From: Candidatus Woesearchaeota archaeon | Lineage (GTDB): Archaea; Nanobdellota; Nanobdellia; SCGC-AAA011-G17; GW2011-AR17 | Direction of reading: 5' to 3' | Length of the DNA stretch: 44,681 nt | Assembly (NCBI GenBank): GCA_016235495.1 | Contig: JACRKH010000060.1 | Coordinates: forward strand, 1-44,681 | Shown here: piece after piece, positions 36,945 through 44,681 of the stretch | Layout of the letters: each line of letters begins with the position of its first letter | Numbering within the stretch: the first letter of the stretch is position 1 | Notes under the pieces: model-generated | Told to the model about the DNA's origin: nothing | Database searches by the model: none | The model's input: the letters and a program-made list of their open reading frames with translations, nothing else | Made by a program: the position numbers and the translations under genes

Positions 36945-37750
36945 GTTGTTATCGGTCGTGTTTGGAGTATATAAATTTCATTTTTGACAATTCCCCATTC
37001 TATATCCTGAGGAACTCCAAAGAATCTTTCTATTTGAATTCCTTGTTGCATAAGCTCAAATATTTGGTATTTTTGAAGAACAGGTTCTGTATTCATAACG
37101 ACTCTTTCTTCAAGTTTACTTCCCCTAAGAAATAATCCTTTTTCTTGGTTTCCCCTTGTGTAATTATATCTTTTTTTTCCTTTGGCAGCTTCAATATGAT
37201 CTGGATTGACAATACCAGAAACGATATATTCCCCAGTACCAAATATTGCTTCAATAATGATTTCGCCTTTCTCCTGTGAGACAGGATTTTTTGTGAACAT
37301 TATTCCTGAGACATCACAGGGAAGCATCTCTTGAATGAGTATTGCAATATCCGCAACTGCATGTTGACCAGCATAATCCGCATATCTTTGTACTTTAGCC
37401 TTCTCTGGTGAAGAAATAACTTCCATACACGCATCTGCAAGCTCAGTATAAGATACTCCACATTTCGTGAGGAATTGTCCTGCAAAAGAATAGTTTCTAG
37501 AATCTTCACAAGTTGTTGAAGATCGTACAGAAAACGCTACGGCCTTTATGTCTTCTACTGCACTTTCAAGTTTTTCCTGTAAAATTTCTTTGTCGATTGT
37601 TTTTTTTATATATTGCGCTGCTTTGACAGGGATAATTATTCCCTTTGGAATAAGGAACTGAGGATAAAGCTGAAGAAGATTATAGGCTTTATTTCCTATT
37701 TCTTCCTTGCTTAATTCTTTTGCCTTTTGATAGCTTACCATTAATTCCAT
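36941..37750 (-). CDS. Stand-alone PPDK/PEP-synthase N-terminal ATP-binding domain
   Basis: IGNKAYNLLQL, FSVRSSTTCEDSRNYSFAGQF, QEMLPCDVSGIMFTKNP, QDIEWGIVKNEIYILQTRPIT. Confidence 0.92.
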   Translation of the reverse strand: MELMVSYQKAKELSKEEIGNKAYNLLQLYPQFLIPKGIIIPVKAAQYIKKTIDKEILQEKLESAVEDIKAVAFSVRSSTTCEDSRNYSFAGQFLTKCGVSYTELADACMEVISSPEKAKVQRYADYAGQHAVADIAILIQEMLPCDVSGIMFTKNPVSQEKGEIIIEAIFGTGEYIVSGIVNPDHIEAAKGKKRYNYTRGNQEKGLFLRGSKLEERVVMNTEPVLQKYQIFELMQQGIQIERFFGVPQDIEWGIVKNEIYILQTRPITT

Positions 37751-38661
37751 TATTCTATCTTATAGACTCTCCCAGCATCTGCATCAAGGTAAACTTTGTC
37801 ACCTGTACGAAGGCGTTTTGTCGCATTATTTGTTCCAACTATACAAGGAACTCCAATCTCCCGAGAAACAATTGCTGCATGGCAAAGGGTTCCTCCTTGA
37901 TCAGTTATAATTCCTTTTGAAGAAATCATATTAGGAGTCATATCAGGATCAGTTCTTGGTGCTACTAAAATCTCACCATCTTGAAAATCTGCAGTATATC
38001 CTTGGATAACTCTGCACAGACCTTCGACCTCTCCTAAAGATGCCTTTAAACCCTTAACTGCTAGAGTTAAATGATGATTATTCCGTTTTCGAAGTGAAAT
38101 AAAATTTTTCATATAACTAATCTCCATGACCTCAGTTAATTCTTGAGTAGAGTATTTCATAAGACCGGCAATAGGATCTGCAACAAGGATCTTACCTTCA
38201 TTTTCTCCATAAATAACGACATGATGAGTACAATCATCTGTAGGATATTTTATTTCAAGAATAGGAATTCTTCCTTCATTTAGCTCTTCAAGAAGTTTTT
38301 GAACAGTAAATTCTTTTCTCACATATTGAAAATGAGAGTTAGGTTCAAGTGATTTAATAATAGGCAGAAATTCCTTCATATATCTGCTCCATTTTGTTCT
38401 GGACATGAATTCTGGTTGCCCTATCCTAGGGATTTGCAACTTTACTTCAAGACCAAGACGCAGAGAATGCCGTGCAAGTTTTGGATAGCTTCCATACTCC
38501 CCATCACCGCCTTTCCAAAACCTAATTTTATCATGAAGGTACATTTCTTCTTCTTCTCCAAGAGGGAAAGTCTCTGGGAAGAAGTGGTGTAATACCATTA
38601 GGTATGATGATGCGACACATGTATAAGGTGTGCTTTGTATATACGTTTCAATATTTTCCAT
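37750..38661 (-). CDS. C39-like peptidase domain + PEP-utilizing phospho-His swivel domain
   Basis: IQSTPYTCVASSYLMVLHHF, DDCTHHVVIYGENEGKILVADP; C-terminal GIITDQGGTLCHAAIVSREIGVPCIVGTNNATKRLRTGDKVYLDADAGRVY; start at MENIETY after an SD (track ORF starts 38676). Confidence 0.88.
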   Translation of the reverse strand: MENIETYIQSTPYTCVASSYLMVLHHFFPETFPLGEEEEMYLHDKIRFWKGGDGEYGSYPKLARHSLRLGLEVKLQIPRIGQPEFMSRTKWSRYMKEFLPIIKSLEPNSHFQYVRKEFTVQKLLEELNEGRIPILEIKYPTDDCTHHVVIYGENEGKILVADPIAGLMKYSTQELTEVMEISYMKNFISLRKRNNHHLTLAVKGLKASLGEVEGLCRVIQGYTADFQDGEILVAPRTDPDMTPNMISSKGIITDQGGTLCHAAIVSREIGVPCIVGTNNATKRLRTGDKVYLDADAGRVYKIE

Positions 38662-38665
38662 GTTT

Positions 38666-39571
38666 TTATCCTCCAATTAATCTAAAAAATTCTTTTTGAT
38701 TTATCTCCAAGCAAAAATGATATACCTTAAGTTCTGGTATACTCTCTTTATATGTTTGAAAAACCAATTCTCTAAAAAGATAATCTACTATTCCTCCTTC
38801 AATGCTATAGCGTTTTCTCGGTTCTTCAAATCCTGCCCAATGAGACAAGCGCAGAAACCTATGAAGTAAAGTTCTTGTTTCTAAATCTGCTTTTTTAGAG
38901 CATAACCTTTCTATTTCTGTAGAAAATTTTTTTCTCGTGTCTTCTCTATTCTTTCTTATCCGTTCCAAGAGTGCTTCTTGTTTTGGATTGTAGAGCCTTT
39001 TTTGTTCCTGTTCAGCCATTGTAAAATCCCCATAGCTATATCTCTCTGCAAATTCCTCTACAGTTCTTTCTTTGGCTTCTGTTATAAGAAATAGCTCAAA
39101 TGAATCAATAGGGGGTATAATTTCCCTTCCTGTTAAATCCTCTAAGTTTGTTCCTAATTTTTGTAAGATTTGGGGAAGATTATTAGAAACATAAACTCTA
39201 ATTCCTCTATCATTATCCAAAAACCTTTTTGCTGTCTCTCCTATTCTGCTCTTTTCTTCAACAATCTCTGTTATGTCCTCTGCAGTATCGTAGGCAAATT
39301 TATCATGTGCATACCAGCTTGCAAAATAGATATTAATCCCTAGATCCAAACTCAGCTGTGATGTTAATTGTTCCTGGATTCTGGATTCAGAATCTTCTAA
39401 GGTACCATGCTGTTCCGCATAAAGAATTTCTTGCCGTATTTGGGCATAGCCTTTACCCACTCTTCTCACTAGTCCATTAATAACCGAAAATCGCTTCTTT
39501 TGGTCTAATGAGCTTCGCCAAGCATGATAGTGCTCTTCTTCTTTTAATGGAGTGAATTGTAATTCTTTCAT
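38666..39571 (-). CDS. Orphan protein (301 aa) in the radical SAM operon
   Basis: ORF directly downstream of the small peptide and hairpin; no family recognised. Confidence 0.75.
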   Translation of the reverse strand: MKELQFTPLKEEEHYHAWRSSLDQKKRFSVINGLVRRVGKGYAQIRQEILYAEQHGTLEDSESRIQEQLTSQLSLDLGINIYFASWYAHDKFAYDTAEDITEIVEEKSRIGETAKRFLDNDRGIRVYVSNNLPQILQKLGTNLEDLTGREIIPPIDSFELFLITEAKERTVEEFAERYSYGDFTMAEQEQKRLYNPKQEALLERIRKNREDTRKKFSTEIERLCSKKADLETRTLLHRFLRLSHWAGFEEPRKRYSIEGGIVDYLFRELVFQTYKESIPELKVYHFCLEINQKEFFRLIGG

Positions 39572-39582
39572 GTTTCATGTTA

Positions 39583-39602
39583 GGAGGGGATTTCTCCCCT
39601 CC
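39583..39602 (-). promoter_or_regulatory. Perfect 8-bp hairpin with GAAA tetraloop between peptide gene and 301-aa gene
   Basis: mRNA sense GGAGGGGA-GAAA-TCCCCTCC. Confidence 0.75.
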
Positions 39603-39608
39603 CAAATC

Positions 39609-39686
39609 TTAATTTTCTTCCTCGTCAAGGCTTCCACTAATCCCGCCACAAGCAAGGCAGGAAAACTGCCATAATACTTTTTCCAT
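39609..39686 (-). CDS. Putative precursor peptide (25 aa, CxxC)
   Basis: MEKVLWQFSCLACGGISGSLDEEEN; SD GGAGGT 7 nt upstream of ATG, start 3 nt after the radical SAM stop codon; not in track. Confidence 0.75.
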   Translation of the reverse strand: MEKVLWQFSCLACGGISGSLDEEEN

Positions 39687-39689
39687 TTT

Positions 39690-40748
39690 CTAGACCTCCT
39701 TCACCATTTTTTCAACAAAAAAAGAACAAATAGGATTCTCTGCAAACAATTTCTTTTCTTTCCAATATCCATATGCACAGCAACCGCCACAAAGCTTGAG
39801 ATAGGTACAATGAGCACATCTGCCACCCATATTCCTTTTCCTCATTTGAACAAATTCTGGGCAGCTATCCCATACATCTTTGATATCTCTATTTCCCAAG
39901 TCTGCTATCTCTAAGTTATTAAGCATTGGACAGAAAGAAACATTTCCTTTATTGTTAATGTACATATAACTAATTCCCACACTACAGCCTGAATAAACAT
40001 CTAATGACCCATATCTTCTTTCTATTTCTGCAACTAATTCTGTATTTGCAACAAGAGCTAGAGGATCACCAGAAAAATAAGGCATATCATATTTTTTGCT
40101 TAATGTAGGAAGTTTTTTTAATATTTCTGCATAAGACTCTTTATCCAGAGAGAGTTCATCATAATTATTCTCAGCATTTGCAACATAAATACAACCTCTG
40201 AGACCGAGTTCTACAGCTCCTTTTTCTTTTCCGAATTTAAAGAATCTTTCTATTTGATCCTGATTTCTCTTATTAATTGTCATTCGAAGAACAAAATCAA
40301 TATTATTCCTTTTTGCAATATCAATAGCTCTAAGTACCAGTTCAAAAGAGCGATTATTCTGCCTTAACCAATTATGTGTTTCTGCATTTACCCCATCCAA
40401 GGAAAATTGAATTCGTGTCATACCAGATGCTTTAAGCTTTTTTGCATAGCCCTCCGTAAATAGAGAGCCATTACTTACAACTATAATCTTCACATCTTTA
40501 TCTTGTGATTTTATGAATGCAAGAATTGCAGGAAGATCTTTATGTAACAATGGCTCACCTCCACCAATCTCTAACCATTTAAGATCACTCTTCCAATGCA
40601 AAAATATATTTTTTAAGATTTTCTTGGTTTTAGATAATTCGAGCATATCTTCTGAGAAACGTCCTCTGCAATGAAGGCAAGTAAAGTTACACTTCCCCGT
40701 AATATCAATATGTATTACCCTTGGGACGAATTCATTGTCTTGGAGCAT
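39690..40748 (-). CDS. Radical SAM/SPASM enzyme, PqqE-like layout
   Basis: ITGKCNFTCLHC, WLEIGGGEPLL, C-terminal CAHCTYLKLCGGCCAYGYW..NPIC. Confidence 0.94.
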   Translation of the reverse strand: MLQDNEFVPRVIHIDITGKCNFTCLHCRGRFSEDMLELSKTKKILKNIFLHWKSDLKWLEIGGGEPLLHKDLPAILAFIKSQDKDVKIIVVSNGSLFTEGYAKKLKASGMTRIQFSLDGVNAETHNWLRQNNRSFELVLRAIDIAKRNNIDFVLRMTINKRNQDQIERFFKFGKEKGAVELGLRGCIYVANAENNYDELSLDKESYAEILKKLPTLSKKYDMPYFSGDPLALVANTELVAEIERRYGSLDVYSGCSVGISYMYINNKGNVSFCPMLNNLEIADLGNRDIKDVWDSCPEFVQMRKRNMGGRCAHCTYLKLCGGCCAYGYWKEKKLFAENPICSFFVEKMVKEV

Positions 40749-40996
40749 ATTACTAAAAGATAGATGGAAGTATAAATACTTTACTTAAGAAGAATAGCTT
40801 TTTCACTCGGAAGTAAAGTGAATTAGATTTATATACTTATAAATAATCTTTAAAATTTTTGGGATTACGGAACTCCTCAAAATATGTTTTTGGAGAAAAA
40901 TTAAAGTCATAATGCTTCAGGCTTTTCATTTTTCAGGGTTCAAATTTATTCAGTAGGCTCATAAGAAATTTTATTATCTTAGAATACTACCCATTT

Positions 40997-41021
40997 CCTT
41001 TTTCCTTGTTCCTTTCCTTCA
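40997..41021. repeat. 25-nt exact copy of 36540-36564
   Basis: cctttttccttgttcctttccttca at both places. Confidence 0.7.
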
Positions 41022-41090
41022 AAGAGTTTTCCAGCATCAATAAAAGAAGTTTTATAAAATGAATGCAAAGGTCATCCGCTGCCAACCCAC

Positions 41091-41603
41091 TTAACGGAGA
41101 GAAAGCAAATACACGCCCAGCTCCTCAAAGAACAGCTTTTCATTTTCTAAACACTTCCAGCTATAATCTTTAAATAATTTTTCAGGCTCTCCAGTAAGGT
41201 CGCTCATCACCAGCAGAATATTCCCTTTCTCTGTTAAATGCTCTTTTGCCAGCACAAGAAATGCAGTGAGTATCTCATCTCCCACAAGACCGCCAGTCGT
41301 TGCCAGCTTCGAGTCTTCAGGCTCATCAATATCTTCCGGCAGGTACGGAGGGTTAAAAATAATCCAGTCAAACTTCCCTGGAACATGAGAAAACAAATCA
41401 CTCTCTAAAGCAGAAACACCTTTCTTCTGCACAAAAGCAACACACTCTGGATTCACATCAACTGCAAGCACGTCTTTCGTATTTTCTAAAGCAGCCAAAG
41501 CCTGAATTCCAGAGCCAGTCCCCATATCCAGCACTTTACCTTGTACTAATTTTCGCACCCACCTCTGAAGAAGCTCTGAATCCTCTCGTGGCTCGTAAAT
41601 CAT
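41091..41603 (-). CDS. HemK/PrmC-like N5-glutamine methyltransferase
   Basis: YEPREDSELL, VLDMGTGSGIQAL, FDWIIFNPPYLP. Confidence 0.92.
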   Translation of the reverse strand: MIYEPREDSELLQRWVRKLVQGKVLDMGTGSGIQALAALENTKDVLAVDVNPECVAFVQKKGVSALESDLFSHVPGKFDWIIFNPPYLPEDIDEPEDSKLATTGGLVGDEILTAFLVLAKEHLTEKGNILLVMSDLTGEPEKLFKDYSWKCLENEKLFFEELGVYLLSLR

Positions 41604-41660
41604 GAGAAAAAAGATATTAAAATGTTTATATACCTATTGTTATGCTGAAAATTCTTCCAA

Positions 41661-41858
41661 ATGAACAAGAAAAAACTTATAAAGATAAAAAGCCTTAGAA
41701 AAAAGATGAAAAGTAAGCTAATAGGGAAAGAATCTCATCTTGACAGACTCATTGGAATTATTCCTAATAATGGAAGAAATTCAGTCAATGAAGTGAGAAA
41801 AATAAGAAAAAAACTTTCCAAAGAGCCTTTTGACATAGAATATATCAATTCCTTGTAA
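41661..41858 (+). CDS. Small basic protein, possible antitoxin
   Basis: 65-aa ORF convergent and overlapping with the PIN gene. Confidence 0.45.
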   Translation: MNKKKLIKIKSLRKKMKSKLIGKESHLDRLIGIIPNNGRNSVNEVRKIRKKLSKEPFDIEYINSL

Positions 41859-42279
41859 ATTCTTCTGGTTTTATGGCAAAGACACCCTCAGCATCTGCAA
41901 TAAGGAGAAGCTGTTTATCTCTTGTAACAAGGACTGCTCCTATACGTTCTGTAATACAAAGATGGACAAGATCATAATAGCTAATAGAAAAATTATATTT
42001 CACCTCTAATTTTCTTGCCTTATTTTTATCTTCTAAGCTAACCTCTACTCTTTGAAAAGTCTGTAATTCTTCAAGAATGAGAAAATAATCCTTTTTTTCA
42101 AGCTTAATATCTAGTTCTCTTAAAACAATGCCAGAATAAACGATATCATCATAATGAGAACCTTCAACACAATGAAGAAAATCTCTTGCAATTTCCCAGT
42201 AGGGCTTTCCTTTACGAGCATCCCCTTCTTTCTTAAAAAGATTCAGCCAAATGCAGGTATCTACATAGTAAAGAGTCAT
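41845..42279 (-). CDS. PIN-domain protein
   Basis: MTLYYVDTCIWLNLF, SYYDLVHLCITERIGAVLVTRDKQLL; start at MTLYYVD (track ORF to 42318). Confidence 0.85.
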   Translation of the reverse strand: MTLYYVDTCIWLNLFKKEGDARKGKPYWEIARDFLHCVEGSHYDDIVYSGIVLRELDIKLEKKDYFLILEELQTFQRVEVSLEDKNKARKLEVKYNFSISYYDLVHLCITERIGAVLVTRDKQLLLIADAEGVFAIKPEEFTRN

Positions 42280-42358
42280 AAGTGGTGAAGAGAAAAAAGC
42301 CTTAATAAAAGTGAACAAAGAAAATCCGAAAATCTTTCAGGTTTTAATATCTAAGAAT

Positions 42359-42805
42359 CTACTTCAGCTCCCGTAGATACTCCTTCACCCGGGAAACAAT
42401 ACCCAATAAATAAAATTTCTCTATCTTTTCTTCAAACAAGCAAACCATATCATCCTCATTCTCATGAATGCGATAATTATTTCGCACTTTCTCCACAAAA
42501 TAAAGATCTCTCAATCGTTTCACCTGCCTTCGGATATTTGATGCAGCAATGCCATGCAAAGCTAATTTTTCCTCTTTTCTTTTTGCAACAACAAACTCCT
42601 GAATTTCATCACAGCTCATCTCCCTCTTTTGCTCTAAAAGAACCTGAAAAATATCCACAATCACATCTCTCGAATCACCCGGCTGCAGAAGTCCAGTAGA
42701 AAGACAAATCTTTCGTATCAAATCCCTCTTGGGCATGTTATAAGGTTTTTCATACTTTCTCAGCGTCAGTTCTGCCAAGGGGATATCTTTAGAGATTTTT
42801 GTCAT
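42359..42805 (-). CDS. Winged-HTH-like hypothetical protein
   Basis: MSCDEIQEFVVAKRKEEKLALHGIAASNIRRQVKRLRDLYFVEKV. Confidence 0.6.
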   Translation of the reverse strand: MTKISKDIPLAELTLRKYEKPYNMPKRDLIRKICLSTGLLQPGDSRDVIVDIFQVLLEQKREMSCDEIQEFVVAKRKEEKLALHGIAASNIRRQVKRLRDLYFVEKVRNNYRIHENEDDMVCLFEEKIEKFYLLGIVSRVKEYLRELK

Positions 42806-42816
42806 TTTTTGCCTCC
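42788..42816. repeat. 29-nt direct repeat, copy 1 (other copy 43620-43648)
   Basis: tttagagatttttgtcattttttgcctcc exact in both copies. Confidence 0.95.
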
Positions 42817-43637
42817 AGTTTTTTCATTCCAGTATCTTTTGTAAGAAGACTCATTTGTTCTATTGCAATTTCATTTAATTTTACTAACCTTTTTGCTTTG
42901 TCTAATTTCTCTTTTATAAACAAAGCATTGAGATTCTCTAAGTTGGATAAACAAACGAGCTGGCAAACATCAGCATAATCCCTCATATTACCTTCAAATG
43001 TAGGATTCTTATTTTTCCATTCTTTTGCAGTCATCCCGAAAAGTGCTAAATTAAGTATATCAGCTTCTGTGGCATAAATAAGCATTTCTTCAGAAGCAGT
43101 AATTTTCTCAGGAATTAAATTATTCTTAATAGCCTCAGTATGAACCCTATAATTTATTTTTGTTAAATTTCTTTTGATATCCCAATCCAAAGATTTTCTT
43201 TCACTTTCTTCATTTTTGAGCCTCTGAAACTCTTTTATTAAATAGAGTTTAAATTCTGCAGAAATCCATGAAGCAAATTCAAATGCTATGTCCTTATGTG
43301 CATATGTCCCACTATCATATCTTCCACTTTTTGAAACTATTCCTATTGCACGAGTTGTTTCTATCCATTTTTGTGGAGCTAATACGAAGGCATTTGAACC
43401 AGCTTCATTTCTAAAGGAGTCGAATTCGATCCCTTTAAACAAAGGATTATTTATTTTTTCCCATAAACCTAAAAATTCTATGGTGCTTTTTGCCCGCATC
43501 CAATTTCTAACTACATCTTTAGGTTCTTCTGGATTCTTATACCTTGCAATATCAGTAAGAGAAATATAATCTTCTTTATCTTTGTTATAGAGACTTATTT
43601 CCTTATGTAAAACATTCATTTTAGAGATTTTTGTCAT
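42789..43637 (-). CDS. KilA-N domain protein
   Basis: YISLTDIARYKN, VRNWMRAKSTIEFLGLWE, GRYDSGTYAHKDIAFEFASWISAEFKLYLIKEFQRLK; start at MTKISKMN. Confidence 0.92.
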   Translation of the reverse strand: MTKISKMNVLHKEISLYNKDKEDYISLTDIARYKNPEEPKDVVRNWMRAKSTIEFLGLWEKINNPLFKGIEFDSFRNEAGSNAFVLAPQKWIETTRAIGIVSKSGRYDSGTYAHKDIAFEFASWISAEFKLYLIKEFQRLKNEESERKSLDWDIKRNLTKINYRVHTEAIKNNLIPEKITASEEMLIYATEADILNLALFGMTAKEWKNKNPTFEGNMRDYADVCQLVCLSNLENLNALFIKEKLDKAKRLVKLNEIAIEQMSLLTKDTGMKKLEAKNDKNL

Positions 43638-43648
43638 TTTTTGCCTCC
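43620..43648. repeat. 29-nt direct repeat, copy 2
   Basis: Identical to 42788-42816. Confidence 0.95.
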
Positions 43649-43728
43649 TATCCAATATCTAACAGTATCAAATCTGTCATGGTTAAACTATTTCTTCGAA
43701 TCACTGCTTAAAACTTATAAGAAAAAGA

Positions 43729-43763
43729 CTATTTAAAGCTGGCGCGGGGGCATGCCGGCTGTC
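43729..43763 (-). promoter_or_regulatory. GC-rich box plus TATA-like box, similar to 535-567
   Basis: Minus strand gacagccggcatgcccccgc...ctttaaatag; 17/20 match to the copy at 535. Confidence 0.35.
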
Positions 43764-43767
43764 CAAG

Positions 43768-44604
43768 CTACAGCGTATCCCAAGGGCTTTTAATTCTAGA
43801 GATATCCTTTGTACTCACTTTTGTATATATTTCAGTGGTCTTCAAGTCACTATGCCCTAATAGTTTTTGGATATAGCGTATATCAGTTCCTTGCTCCAAA
43901 AGATGTGTTGCAAAAGAATGGCGAAGCATATGAGGGTGAAGCTGAATACCTGCTTGTTTTCCTGCATTCTTAAGAACTGCCTGCACAGGCTTTTTCGTAT
44001 ATTTCCCTTCTCTCCCTTCTAAAACATATTCTGTCTTAAAGCTATACTCACTGTAATATCGCAGCAAATCCCTCTGTAAAGATGCAGACATGAGTGTCAC
44101 ACGATCTTTAGCTCCCTTTCCTTGCCGCACAAAAAGAAGATTTCTGTCAAAATCCAAATCCTTTCTTTTCAGGTCAATGAGCTCAGAAAGCCGAAGACCG
44201 CTGGAATAAAGAAGTTCAATGATAATCTTATGTTTGAGATTCTTTGTTGCAGATAAAAGCTCTTTTATCTTCTCTTGACTGATGACTTTTGGCAGCTGTT
44301 TTATTCTCTTTTTTACAGGAACCTTTTCCGCAAATGCTGTTTGTTGTAATATTTCCATAAAGAAGAATTTGAGTGCTGCATAGAGAAGCCGTGAAGAGTT
44401 GACAGAAATATTTCTGAGTAGGAGATAGGATCTAACACTCTCAGGGTTGAGGCAAAGCGAACTTTTCTCACAGAAGTCTAAGAATTTCCCTGTGTGAAAA
44501 ACATATGCTTTCTTTGTTTGAGGGCTGTATCCCTTTAAATCACACAGATCCTTGAGTTCTTGCAGGTATGCTTCCTTTTTTAGGGTATAATCCAATTGTT
44601 CCAT
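43768..44604 (-). CDS. xerA: Tyrosine recombinase, XerA-like
   Basis: LLYSSGLRLSELIDLKRKDLDF, HPHMLRHSFATHLLEQGTDIRYIQKLLGHSDLKTTEIYTKVS. Confidence 0.93.
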   Translation of the reverse strand: MEQLDYTLKKEAYLQELKDLCDLKGYSPQTKKAYVFHTGKFLDFCEKSSLCLNPESVRSYLLLRNISVNSSRLLYAALKFFFMEILQQTAFAEKVPVKKRIKQLPKVISQEKIKELLSATKNLKHKIIIELLYSSGLRLSELIDLKRKDLDFDRNLLFVRQGKGAKDRVTLMSASLQRDLLRYYSEYSFKTEYVLEGREGKYTKKPVQAVLKNAGKQAGIQLHPHMLRHSFATHLLEQGTDIRYIQKLLGHSDLKTTEIYTKVSTKDISRIKSPWDTL

Positions 44605-44681
44605 ACCAGTCTTACCACGCATGGGATTATAAGCCTATAGCCTGTAAAACCGCAAATCTTTCGGAATCAAAGCTCTAAAAC

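Noticed and set aside
38666-38680. 301-aa protein ends in -FRLIGG, reminiscent of ubiquitin-like C-terminal Gly-Gly
   Set aside because: The two GGA codons are also the Shine-Dalgarno (GGAGGAT) for the next gene's ATG at 38661, which explains the sequence without a ubiquitin-like role.
39612-39686. Treating the 25-aa peptide as read-through tail of the radical SAM gene
   Set aside because: Radical SAM has its own stop (39690-39692) and the peptide has its own SD and ATG in another register.
40990-41075. Small TTG-start ORF HSFYKTSFIDAGKLFEGKEQGKRKWVVF as a further precursor peptide
   Set aside because: No RBS and no adjacent modifying gene in the same direction; more likely a relic or chance frame.
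1-44681. CRISPR array associated with the Cas4-like nuclease
   Set aside because: No regularly spaced repeats or cas1/cas2-like ORFs seen in the window.

Overview
AT-rich archaeal chromosome segment. The archaeal assignment rests on ribosomal proteins L7Ae, S28e, L24e, L1, L10/P0 and L12/P1, an archaeal-type GluRS, type-2 MetAP, a Dph6 domain, TATA-box promoters and an intron-containing tRNA. Gene style is compatible with a DPANN-like lineage, but I cannot prove that without a search. Housekeeping genes alternate with accessory islands. These include a Dam-type methylase with a restriction-like nuclease and a Cas4-like PD-(D/E)XK protein, a MNT/HEPN pair, several RelE- or PIN-type toxin-antitoxin candidates, and a KilA-N gene next to a XerA-like recombinase. 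The most interesting content is a set of small radical-SAM operons. (1) 40748-36444 (-): a radical SAM/SPASM enzyme, a 25-aa Cys peptide (MEKVLWQFSCLACGGISGSLDEEEN, not in the ORF track), a GNRA-loop hairpin, an orphan 301-aa protein, a C39-like protease fused to a PEP-utilizer phospho-His swivel domain, a stand-alone PPDK/PEP-synthase ATP-binding domain, and an HD hydrolase. (2) 30066-27448 (-): a 32-aa aromatic-rich peptide (MKNENVKAVVLEALSDKEILASYSDHYGAESY, not in the ORF track), a radical SAM/SPASM enzyme, an APH-like kinase and a histidine phosphatase. (3) 20624-21875 (+): a split or decayed radical-SAM-like pair, a histidine-phosphatase paralog lacking the second catalytic His, and a 35-aa ORF. 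Other notable items are an AsnB-Dph6 fusion, a truncated seryl-tRNA synthetase remnant, a tRNA-Leu(CAA) with an apparent bulge-helix-bulge intron, and a KilA-N gene flanked by a 29-nt perfect direct repeat. All calls come from reading motifs by eye; no database search was run.
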